Assembly (NCBI GenBank): GCA_004335835.1
Contig: RWJK01001755.1
Coordinates: 1-64,000 of the forward strand
Origin: Scenedesmus sp. ARA3
Taxonomy: Eukaryota; Chlorophyta; Chlorophyceae; Sphaeropleales; Scenedesmaceae
Length of the DNA stretch: 64,000 nucleotides
Direction of reading: 5' to 3'
Positions 10,139 through 20,621 of this stretch are shown here, in pieces. Both the position numbers and the translations under genes were made by a program. The notes under the pieces were generated by a model. The model saw nothing but the letters and a program-made list of their open reading frames with translations, did not search any database and had not been told where the DNA came from. Positions within the stretch are counted from its first letter, which is position 1; every line of letters starts with the position of its first letter.

Positions 10139-11668
10139 ATGCCCTCTCCTGCCGGCTTGCCGCACCTGGACATGGCACTCGCGGAGCACAGGCATGATGA
10201 ACAGCAGCAGCAGCTGCAGTGCAAGCCTGATCAGCAGCAGCGACTGCAGCAGGAGCTTCCTGGCTTCATACACCCTGCTGTGCAGCACGTCTCGCAGCAG
10301 TACAGCTGGGATTGCGGGCTAGCATGCGTGCTGATGGTGCTGCGTGCGCTGGGCTGCACCAGCTGCGACATGCACCAGCTGCGCAGGCTCTCCCAGACCA
10401 CCAGTGTGTGGACTGTTGACCTGGCACACCTGCTCGCTCGCTTCGGCGCAGCAGTCACCTTCTGCACCATCACCATAGGCATTAATGGGGATTATGCCAA
10501 TGAATGGTTTTACATGGAGCACCTGGAGGATGACGAGAAGCGCGTGCAGCAGCTGTTCAGCCAGGCAGCGCAGCTAGGCATCCGCTTGCAGGAGTGCAGC
10601 GTGCCCTTGCAGGAACTCGTCACAGCAGTGGCCAGCGGCAGGCAGCTCGCCATCCTGCTGGTAGACAGGCGCAAGATCGACCCCTGGCAGGCTGCAGCAG
10701 ACATGGCTTGGAACTACACCACGGGTGTCACCAGTGCCACAGGTTACACCGGGCATTACATCCTGCTGGTGGGCTATGAGCCGCCTGCAGCAGCGGCTGC
10801 AGCTGCAGCCCCTGCAAGCAGTTGCAAGCCCAGCAAGCAGCCAGGCAGCGGCGGGTGCACCTGCAGCAGCAACAGCAGCTGCAGCAGCAACCAGAGCAGC
10901 AGCAGCATGTGCTGCTGCAGTGGGGAGGGAGCAGCAGCAGCAGACAACCCGCCGCAGCAGCCAGCACAGCAGCTTGCTTGCCAGCAGGAGGATGCTGGCG
11001 CTGCAGCAGAAGGTTGTGCACCAATCACCAGCAGCACTGTGAGCGACAGCAGCCCGGAGCAGGCCACGGCAGCAGCGGATGCGCAGCATGCCAATGCAGC
11101 GCAGAGCAAGGCCTGTGCAAGCATGCTGGCCAGTGGCGCTGCGCAGCTGGGGTACTTCTGGGTGCAGGACCCTGCGCACTCGCGCGGGCCTGTGCGCATA
11201 CCTGTGTCTGTGGTGGAGAGTGCACGCAAGACGTTCGGCACGGACGAGGACATCCTGCTGGTTGATGTGCCGGCAGGCTCGGCAATGCAGCACAGCAGCA
11301 GGAGTGCGGTGGCAGCGGCTGCTGCATCGCTGCCACAAGCAGCAGTAGCAGCAGCCACAGGGCCACAGCCAGCAGCAGCAGCCAGTGCGCCATCAACCCT
11401 GGGCATTGCAAGCTGGCTGGGCATCGGGGCGAGAGCTGGTGCTGCTGCGCAGTCGGCACAGCAGCAGCAGCAGCAGGAGGGCATGGAGGGGGTGGAGCAG
11501 CAGCAACAACAGCAGCAGCAGTCGTATGAGCAGTGCACACTGCACTGTGATGGGGCTGTGCCAGCTTCCTGCAGCTGCAATGACGGGGCAGCAGTGTACA
11601 ACAGCGGCGGCAGCAGCTGCAGTAACTGCAGCAGCAGCGGCAGGTCGGGCGAGACATTGCAAGAATAG
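10139..11668 (+). CDS. GUCD1: GUCD1 / plant GC1-like protein (C39-peptidase-like fold)
   Basis: Single-exon gene of 509 codons. The first in-frame ATG after an upstream stop (10046) is 10139. After a Gln-rich leader comes the family core: SQQYSWDCGLACVLMVLRAL near residues 58-77, a region ending GYTGHYILLVGYE near residues 202-214, then YFWVQDPAHSRGPVRIP near residues 339-355. Cys in WDCG, His in GHYI and Asp in the DPA motif match the Cys-His-Asp layout of C39-like cysteine peptidases; the family is named for a guanylyl cyclase activity reported for Arabidopsis GC1, and no class III cyclase motif is present here. About 120 Ala/Ser/Gln/Cys-rich residues are inserted between His and Asp. The C-terminal ~130 residues are also low complexity. 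No transmembrane segment. Family assignment is firm, biochemical role is not. Confidence 0.85.
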   Translation: MPSPAGLPHLDMALAEHRHDEQQQQLQCKPDQQQRLQQELPGFIHPAVQHVSQQYSWDCGLACVLMVLRALGCTSCDMHQLRRLSQTTSVWTVDLAHLLARFGAAVTFCTITIGINGDYANEWFYMEHLEDDEKRVQQLFSQAAQLGIRLQECSVPLQELVTAVASGRQLAILLVDRRKIDPWQAAADMAWNYTTGVTSATGYTGHYILLVGYEPPAAAAAAAAPASSCKPSKQPGSGGCTCSSNSSCSSNQSSSSMCCCSGEGAAAADNPPQQPAQQLACQQEDAGAAAEGCAPITSSTVSDSSPEQATAAADAQHANAAQSKACASMLASGAAQLGYFWVQDPAHSRGPVRIPVSVVESARKTFGTDEDILLVDVPAGSAMQHSSRSAVAAAAASLPQAAVAAATGPQPAAAASAPSTLGIASWLGIGARAGAAAQSAQQQQQQEGMEGVEQQQQQQQQSYEQCTLHCDGAVPASCSCNDGAAVYNSGGSSCSNCSSSGRSGETLQE

Positions 11669-13024
11669 TTAACTGCGTGCTCAGGGAGTCATCGTGTCCT
11701 AGATACACCTGTTTTGTATTGTATCGGCGGGTTCCATGCAAGCATTGCAGCAATGCAACACTGCATAGATCCTGTTCACCGTGTAGCATATTGACATGAC
11801 GGGAGACGGGACTGCCTGCAGAGTGTGTCGGCAAACTGACCTATGTTGGTGGTGCGCGGCTTTGAGGTCTGCACTGCTCTTGTCTGCAGCGCGTGTGTGT
11901 GCTGCTGCAACCCGCCTGCTTTTTGTGCATGTAGCCAGGTGTAGCTGTGTTGGGGCGCTGAACACCGCTACACAAGGTTGACACTGCTGAGAGGAGAGTT
12001 GACCCCTGGCAAGGGCTTGAGGTTGGCAAGAACTGCAATTTCCTTGTGGTGTACGGCAGCATTGTGCCAGTGTTTTGCGGCAGTGTATGGACGGTGCTGG
12101 CATAGGGCCACCACAGCCCAAGGCAAGTGTTGACACCTGCAGCCTGCCCAAGGCTGCTGCAATTGTAGCTGCTGTCGTTTCCAGTGTTGGCAAGGCAATG
12201 CAGTGGTGCAGCTATCTGAGGAATGATTGGGCTGGTGTCGTTGCTAGCAACTTGTGCGGAGTTGGTGTTGTGGTGCACATGGCAGCCCATTACAAAGAGT
12301 GCAGAAGCGGCAGCTGCATTTTGCGCTCTCTGACGCTGGAGCTCCTGCAGGAGCAACAGCTGTGTTGCTAGCTAGCAGCTCCTGTAGCGGTGCGCATGGT
12401 GCAAGGTGTGCACCAGTACATGGAGACCGTTCACTCTTGTAGCATGCATGCTCGCAGCACGAATCACTGATCGTGTATGTACATCATGATGTAACGGCAC
12501 TGTCGGATTATGCACTTTACTGCAGCTGGCTTGCAGTTAATTAGCATGCAGGAAGCACTACATTGTTTGCAAATAAAATAGCATTTGCAGTTCAAACTCA
12601 GCATAAACCCATGGCCAGTAACAATTGCAAGTGACGATTGCTTAATTTACAGAGTACTCTGCAGAGTCAAGTGAACCCACCATATGGTGTGATTGTGGGT
12701 GCGTGTGAATGCATGGCTGGCCAGGGCTGTCGACCGTGGTACAAACAGACAGTTAGGCCTAGGCCTAGGCAAGACACTTACAGATCTACAATACTGTGCG
12801 CTGATCTGAAGACACTTCCAAAGACACCTGGCAACACGCCACGCCATTGCTGCCTTCAAGGCTTATGCAAGCTTGCATAACCAGATTCGACGGTGCCATG
12901 ACAGGCCCTGCCATGGTGACGGTGGCACCAGCATGATGATCGGACCGCCTTGACATCCTGTCCCTGAAAGCGTCATGCGCTGCACATGTACTTATTCTGC
13001 GTACAAGGAAGACACTTTGTGGCT
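11669..13024. other. Convergent 3' intergenic region
   Basis: Tail-to-tail interval between the GUCD1-like gene and the large coiled-coil gene. It includes a TGTAA at 12490-12494 on plus and TTACA (TGTAA on minus) at 12647 and 12778. Composition drops in GC around 12530-12620. No supported gene. Confidence 0.5.
12778..12782 (-). terminator. Candidate polyadenylation signal TGTAA for the coiled-coil gene
   Basis: Minus-strand TGTAA 243 bases beyond the stop at 13025. Position fits a chlorophycean 3' UTR; the motif alone is weak evidence. Confidence 0.3.
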
Positions 13025-16000
13025 CTACAGCAGCAGGCCTGCCTTGTAAACGCGGATGCTGCCACTGTCACCATGCCCAGCAGGCCTAGCCCCTGCAGCT
13101 GCCGAGCCCTTGCCCTTGGCAGTGCGCTCCACACCACGCTGGGGCCACACATCAGCGCCGACTGCCAAAGCACCTGGCCTGCTACCGCCATGACTGCAAC
13201 CTGATATGCTCCCATCAGCGCTGCTATCTGCTCCGTCTCCGCTGTGTGACGTCCTGTTGCGCATCACTGTCTGCTGGTAATGCAGGGTGGGCAGCAATGG
13301 GCTGCCAGGCATGTACTGGCCGCCTGTAGGTGCCGACAGGGGAGGCCTCAGACTGTGTAGCGCTGCTGATCCTAGCCTGCTGTGTCCCATGACATCACCA
13401 GCAGTGGATGGCATCATCATGCCAAACTGCTGCTGCTGCTGCTGCCAGTGCTGCATCTGCTGTGCCTGCATTGCAGCCCAGTACATCTGCTGCTGGTGGC
13501 TGGGCGGCTGGCAGAACCCTGCCGCGCCAGGGTTGGGGTAGCATGGCATCATGCCCACAGCACCAGCAGCCACTGATCCAGGTGGCAGCTGGCCCAGCCC
13601 AGCAAACTGACCTGCTTGCTGCTGGAAGTGAACAGGGGCGGCAGCTGCCATCGCGGCAGCTGCATGCCGGCCAAACATCTGCTGCTGTTGCTGCTGCTGT
13701 CCGCCGCCCATCTCAGGCCAAGCAATGCCTGGAGGGCCAAAGCCTGGAGGCACCATGCCCCCAGGCATCTGCATGTGCATCGGCAGCATGTGCTGACCTG
13801 CCCAGGGCATAGCACCAGCTGGCTGCTGCCACTGCTGGCCAAACCAGCCAGGGGCCATGGCCATGCCAGCACCCGGCTGAGGCAGCGCCTGCGGCTGCTG
13901 AGCAGGTGCAGCAGCTGCAGCAGGTGCTGCTCTTGGCGATTTTGGCACTGCTTTGTTTCGCCGCACATCACTGCTTGCTGGCACTGGAGACTTGTTGCTG
14001 TTCATTGCAGCACTCCCGGTGCTACCTGTTCTGCCAGATGGCTGGCCTGCCTTGCCTGCACCGCCTGCTGCAACTGCTGCTGCAGGACGCCGGCCAGCAG
14101 CAACAGATGCCGTGGCCGGGCTTGAGAGGTCACATTTTGAAGCGCTGCGGACTGTACCAGGCATCGCAGGCTTGCTGGCAGTCTTCCCCGGCACTCCTGC
14201 TGCTGCTGGTGCTGCTGCTGCTGCTGCTGCTGCATATGTCTCTGCCATGCGCATGCCAGGTGCTCCGTGTGCTGCTTGCTGCTTGACACGTGCCTGCAAG
14301 TTATCTAGCTGCTGCAGTGATGCCAGCAGCTCTGCCTCTTCCATTGACAGACGGTGCGAGTCTACTAAGCTGTTGGCGGCTGCTGCTGCTGCTGCTGCTG
14401 GTTTACCGGCGTTGGGCTGAGGTGCTCCAGCAGTCAACTGTGGTGTTGGGCGGCTGGGTTGGGGCCCTACAGAAACACAGCAGGGTTGCACGCATGACAA
14501 CGGGTAAGCTCTGCACATCCACCACCACGACATGCAGCATGACAAGCTGAATTATTTGCAGAACCAAGCTGGTGCCCCGGTAAACACGCATGCAGCTGCA
14601 GCGATGCTTACCTTGTGGCATCCTTGCAGAAGTACCAGATCCTGCCCGCCCCTGCTGTTGCTGTTGCTGCTGCTGCTGCTGCTTCCTGCCAGTGGGTGTG
14701 CTTGCTGTTCTTGATGGCACTGGTGACACTTTGCCGGCAGCCTGCTGTGCCCGGACAGGGGTGACTGCTCTAGCAGATGCAGCAGGCGACACAACTGCTG
14801 GGGTTGCTGATACAAATTTGGCCGAATCAACAGTGGGCACATGCAGCGCTGGTGGCCGAACGGCAGCACCTCTGCTGTTGGTTGCATGGCTTCTGCCAGG
14901 CGCTGCGCTGCTTGCAGGTGCAGGTGCCAGCGCTACACTTGCTTGCTCCACTGCTGCAGCCTTGCTGGCATGTTTTGCAACTGCTGCAGCTGCTGCAGCT
15001 TGCACTGCCCCCCACATGGCCTGCTGCCCGCCAGCTGCAGCAGCTGCTGCAATAGCTGCCTGCCAGGGCACAACTGGAGGCGCGGCTCCGTGGCTGCTGC
15101 CTACATGGCGCCCAACATCTGCTGCTGCTGCTGAGCTGCCAGCTGCCTCATCAGCTTCCAGCTCCCTTTCAAGGTGGTCAAAGTCGCTGTCAAAGGAGTC
15201 GCCCAGCTGGCCCCTGCCAGCAGCACCACCTCTGCAGCTGCCTCTGCCACCAGCGCCACCAGGGACCAGCGCACCACCCTGGGCAACAGCATCACCGCGC
15301 ACAGGTTGCGCTGCTGCTATTGGCCCTGGCTGCAGCTGCTTGCTGGCAGGAGGGGTGCCAGGTGCACTGGGTATTCTGCTGGCCCCCCTGCTGGGTGTGC
15401 TGCAGCCTGAGCTGCCTGTGCTTGCACCTGCCGCATGCGGGCCTTGCTGCCCTGAGACGTCACTGGCCCCAGACAGGGTGCGCAGCACGTGCCTGGGCGG
15501 GCTGGGGCTGCTGTTCTGCACCGGCGGGGGGCACGGCTGAGCTGGCCTCCTGCTACTGCTGCTGCTGGGCTGCTGGCTGCTACCAGCTGCTGTGCTGGGA
15601 GCTGACGCAGCTGCAACCCCAGGCACCTGCTGCTTGCTGGGCCTTGAGGGGCTCGTGTGTTGTTGTTGCCTTGGATCCGCTGGCTGGTTGGTGTAGCTGC
15701 CGATTGCAACGTGTGCCACTTGCTTTGCCGCCTTCGCTGATGCGTCAAGCTGCCGCGCTTCCTGCTCCTGCAGCAGCTTCTTTGCTGCAGCCTTCTTGGC
15801 AGCAGCAGCGGCAGCTTCTATGCGCTGCCGCTCAGCCTGCTCTTTCTCAACTCGTTGCTTGGCTGCCAGGGCTGCTGCCAGGTAGCTGCCTTGATTCACT
15901 GGAACAACTGCTGGTGCAGCTGCTGCTGCACTGATCAATTGCTGTCCTGGTAAGCTGCCACTCCCAGCTGGCCTCATCCCTCCCTTGCCTGCGCTAGCTT

Positions 16001-19000
16001 GCCAAGACAGCTTGTCAAGGAAGCTGCTGCAGCTGGCAGTGCCGCCATTTAGGCCGCCAGGACCAGCAGGCGTCACAGGCTTGCTGGACGCTGCTGCCCT
16101 GGTGCTGGCTGCTGCAGCTGCACCAGCCCTGCCAGGCGACGGCAGCGGGGAGATTTGGCGGCTGCTGGCACTGCTGGGGCTGCTGCTGATCCATTTGGAC
16201 ACCACAGGGCGGCTGCTGGGGCTCGCACATCTGCTGCTGGCTGCGGTGCTGGCTGCCTGGTTGGCATCTTGCTGCTGTGACAGAGCTGCAGCCTGCACTC
16301 CAGCTGCAGCTCCTATCACAGGGCCAGCCATTGCCACACCCGGCACTAGCACAGGCTGCTGCGGCATTGACATACCCATCGCAGGTGATGAGGCTGGTGC
16401 TGCTGCTGCTAATGCACCTGCTGTGGTACCTGCAATAGCCCCTGGTGGATGCAGGTTCCAATGCAGCAAGGGGCCCACAGCAGCAGGAGACTGCATTGGC
16501 TGCAGGTCACCGAAGGGTGGTTGCACAGCAGCTGAGTACATATGCTGTGCTGCCTGCTGCGCTGCCTGCTGCGCTGCCTGCTGCGCTGCCTGCTGCTGGC
16601 CATGTGCTGTCAGCTGCAGAGCAAGGTTATGTGGCAACTGCTGCTGCCCCTGCTGCTGCACATAATCGGCACCAGTGTAAAGCAGAGCATTCTGCCCCAC
16701 ATTGCAAGGGGTTGTCAAGTGCTTGTGCTGCATGGTGCCAGCCGCCTGCTGCAAGGGGTGTGGTGACGGAGGGTGGTCAGGGCCTTGCTGCTGGTTGCCA
16801 TGCCCAAAGGAAAATGACATGTGCATGGCACTGCCGTCCAGACAACTGCTGCTAGTGTTGGCATCTTCCTTGTCAGCTGCGTGTGACAGCTCATCCTGTG
16901 CATGCTGCTGGGCCACGCCATGATGCGCAGCTGCATCGGCACAAGTACTGTTGCTGACCAAGCTGGCCAATCCACCAGAACTGCCTGTCAGAGATGCCAT
17001 GCATGCCTCTGCCTCTGCAGCCTGCTGCTGACAAACCGCCTGCTGCTGTGTCAACGCCTGATTAAACATCAGGCGCGGGCTGGACGTTGTTGCCGCGTCC
17101 TCCCGCTGCTGCGGCATTGGCTGCTGCGGTTGCTGTGTTACTCTGCTCGGCCCACTGTGCTGCTGGATGAGCATTCTAGCCTGCTGCTCTGCAGACAGGC
17201 GGACAATTTCCTGGCGCTGCAGCTGCTGCTTGTTGCTGCTGCTGCCGCTGCCGCTGCCGCTCCCACTATCATCGCTGCGGCATGGTGTTGCTGCCAGTGC
17301 TGCTGTTTTGCAAGGCATTGCACGTGCAGCGTCCTGGGTACCCCGGCCCGCAAGCAGCTCCTGCTGGGCGTGACTTGTTGCCTGAGGCTGAAGCGCCTGT
17401 TGCTGCACCAGTAGATGTAACTGGCTGGGGCCATGCACGTGCTCCTGCTGCTGCTGCTGGTGCTGCTGGTGCTCTGCAGCAGAGGGTGGCTGTCCCTGTA
17501 CCACTGGTGGCGTTTGGGACTGCGACAAGCCCAGTGTACCCATGGCTGCTGCTATGTTTTCGTGGCCCATGGCCACAAACTCTGCCTTCAGAGCTTGCCG
17601 CAGTGCTGCCAGCTGCTGCACCTCAGCCATGAGGGAGTCCAGTGTGGGACCCTCAGCTGCCTCCTGAGCAGGCGCAGGGTGGTTGTCGCCAGCCACGCCG
17701 ATTGTCGGTTGTGCCGGCGTACCTGCGGGGCTGGGTGAGTTGGGCTCATCAGCCTCGCACACTAGGTGCTGCTCCGGCTCCTGCTCTTGCTCCTGCTCCT
17801 GCTGTGATGGCTGCGGCATAACTCTATCATGGTCTGGGTTCAGAGGCTGTATGCACTGATTCTGCTCTTGCTGCTGCTGCTGCTGCTGTTGCTGCTCCTG
17901 CTGCTGTTCACCGGAGACCATGCTGGGTGAAACGCAGGGATCACTGCTGCAACCCTGCTCTTGGCGCTGCAGGCTGCTGCAGCTGACGACATTTTCCAGC
18001 GCTGGGCCCAGCTTGGTGGGGCTGTGCTGCAGGCTGCTGACAGCAGATCCATGCAAGCTGCTGCCAGCAAGGGCACTGCTTCTACTGGTGCGCACCTCGG
18101 CAGCTGCAATGTCCAGCAGGCAGCCGCCAGCACTGCACCTGACGACGCCGTTGGTTGGCTTGCTGCTGCTGCATGTGTTGCTGGGAGCTGAGATCACATC
18201 ACCTTGCTTGTGCAGTCCAGGGCTGCAGGGCTGACTGCTGCAGCAGCTGCTACAGCCAGCTTCCACCCCAGGCAGCTGCAGCCTGCGAGGGCTTGGCGGC
18301 GCTGCTGCTGCTGCAGCTGCTGTGCGCTGCTGGCTGTGCCGCACTGTTGACAGCATGACATCCGTAGCCCTGTGCAGCTTCTCCATAGACTCACGCAGCG
18401 CTGTTGTCGCCTGCTGTGCTGATGCTGACATGTGCTGTGTGCTGTCAGCAGCGTGCACTGCCTGGTTGTCCTTGCTCGCGACAGGCCGTGGGCTGCTGCC
18501 ACCTGACTGTACCTCTGGTAGGCCTGGGCAGGCAGCCTCGCCCTGACACGGGAGCAGCTGCTGGCTGCTGGCTGCGCCAGGGTTGGGTCCAGGCATGTTC
18601 TGCTGGTCTTGCTGATGCTGTACTGCTGAGGCAGTGTTGAAAGCTTGGTCCTTGCTCCTGGCATCCTCTTCTGCTGCTGTGCCATCAGCTGCGTTGCTGG
18701 TGCTGCTCCTGCTGCTGGTGCTGTTATGCTCTGCAACAGTGGCGTGCTGGACAGCAGCTTCATTTGCTACTACCGCGTGTCCTGCAGGGCTGTCTGCGCC
18801 AGCTAATGCTTTGTCCAGCATGTGCTGCATGCGCAGTGCCCACTTTGATGTGGGGGAAGAGCCCTGGCTCACACCAGCCTGAGCTGTGCTGGCAGGCGGC
18901 GCGGGTGAGCTCAAAGCTGCCGGCGACGGCAGCACAATAGCGCCTGCAGGAACCAGTTGCAATTGTAAGCTTCGCTCACTGCAGACCATACACCTATCGC

Positions 19001-20253
19001 CCTGCCCTTACAGTGCAGTTGCATAACTCAACTGCAGTCCATCGCCCAAAGCACTGCCTGCAAGCACAGCGCAACAGCATCATGCCGACTGCAACTGGCT
19101 GCCAAGTCTCACCTGGCCCCACAACAGCTGCAACTGCCACTGCTGCTGCTGGTACTGCACCGCCGCCCTTGGCCCGTGACATGCCTGGGCAGCGCAGGCT
19201 GGCTGTCCCTGCTGCTGCTGCTGCCTCCTGGTGCCGCAGCAGCTCCTCAAAGCCAGCCTCAGCAGCCAGCTTCAGCTCCTGCCAAGACAGTGCATCAGCC
19301 TGGTCACTGCCCTGCAGCATGCACAGCACGGCATCGCCACAACGGCATCTCAGTAGGGGTGAGTTGGTGACACATTTGCTTCCTGGCTTGTTGGAGTATG
19401 TGTTTTGCAAACATACATGACTCTGCTAAACATGTGCCGTTGTATACACCACTGCTAAGCTTCTGCAGAGTGAACACAACCCAGAACAAGCTGCTCGCAC
19501 CTTGCCGTCAGGTGCTGATTTCAGCGTCTCACGCTGCCTTGCAATGTACTGCTTGAGGCCCTCGCTCCACTCCCTGCGCTGCCGCTCCAAGTCATGCCTG
19601 TCTTGGCCTGCTTGTGCTCCTGCTGCAGATGCAGGTGCGCTTGATGGAGGCTTGAGTACCTGCCTAGAGCTGGGTGCTGCTGCCACTGTTGGCGCCCGCA
19701 TCACAGCACCAGCGCCCTTGCGCAAGATGTGCTTCTTGGGTGCTGCTGGCTGCTGTGTTGGATTGCGCATCAGCTCATCCATGCGCAACCTCTCGAGCCG
19801 CCTGCGCTCTAGTGCTTCTTGTGCCTGTAGCAGCAGCATCAAGAGGGTGTGTGTGTGTGCAAGCGCACTGCTGCGTTTCCCTGAGGCTATACCATCCTAC
19901 AACATAAGCATGTGTCCCACGTGACATGTGTGTTTGCCTTTGCCTGCAGCGCATTGTCTTTCGCTGAAGATCAACCCTGCAGCAATGATTTTACTGCATG
20001 TCGAGAGAGGCTGCAATCGTGCTACGGGGTACCTTGGCTTGTTCCTCATCTGCCAAGCGCCTGCTGGCATCTTCGTACCGCCTGCAGTACACGACAAGGT
20101 TTAAGCCAACATAGCTGAGCATCCTGTTGCTGCTGCCTGGGAGGCATCTGAAGCCGTCTCTTGCATCTTACAGCTTCTCTACTGCTCGCACCTCCTGCGC
20201 TCCTCATTGTCCTTTATACTCTGCTTCCAACGCAGCTCCTGGCTTGCCCTCAT
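13025..20253 (-). CDS. Very long disordered protein with coiled coils; function unknown
   Basis: Not recognised. Six exons (20253-20192, 20081-20033, 19824-19501, 19311-19113, 18943-14612, 14466-13025) join in frame to 2135 codons; exon 5 alone is 4.3 kb of open frame. Start is ATG at 20253, with an in-frame stop just upstream. Residues 1-70 form a charged coiled coil (NEERRRRYEDASRRLADEEQ, then ERRRLERLRMDELM). A short conserved-looking helix ERQRREWSEGLKQYIARQRE lies near residues 124-143, and KQRVEKEQAERQRIEAAAAA marks a second Ala-rich coiled coil about two thirds along. The remainder is Gln, Ala, Ser and Pro rich with many SP/TP sites and a four-fold AAQQ repeat. No enzyme domain, signal peptide or membrane segment. 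The mix of basic coiled coil and SP/TP-rich linkers resembles cytoskeletal or centrosomal scaffolds, which is only an inference. Confidence 0.7.
16549..16596. repeat. Four exact 12-bp units in the coiled-coil gene
   Basis: gctgcctgctgc is repeated four times without change. On the minus strand this encodes a tandem Gln-Gln-Ala-Ala pattern inside exon 5. Confidence 0.9.
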
Positions 20254-20621
20254 AGGGGTATGTAGGTGTCAACACTCTGGCTGGCACCTCAAAGAATGCC
20301 CTTTCCACTAAGTTTGTGTTTGCATTTCAACATTTGGTGCTCTCTGATGTGGGTAATGGTCAGCACCTACAAGCACGACGGACCCAACCTGGTGACGTAC
20401 TCTACCCTACCGTGCAGCATGCTGTAACAATTACATTGATACAGACGTGATAATAGAAGATGTTCAGCTTGTCCTTGTCACAGGTTGGTTGGGTCAATCA
20501 CACCCTGTCACAATCACACACTCGAGTTCAACTTAGTTGAATCGAGCGCTGCCAGCAGGCACACTTTGCCAGGGTTGCATCCCACACCACCTCAGCATTT
20601 CTTGCATTATACAGTTGCAAG
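20254..20621. promoter_or_regulatory. Short divergent promoter between the coiled-coil gene and FAD7
   Basis: Only 368 bp separate the two start codons, so this region must hold both core promoters and 5' UTRs. I see no clear TATA element or named box. Confidence 0.5.

Noticed and set aside
10574..11601. Minus-strand open frames of 254-275 codons
   Set aside because: Opposite to the GUCD1-like gene, which has clear family motifs on plus.
14590..15540. 316-codon plus-strand open frame
   Set aside because: Antisense to exon 5 of the coiled-coil gene; composition is Cys/Leu/Ala from CTG runs.
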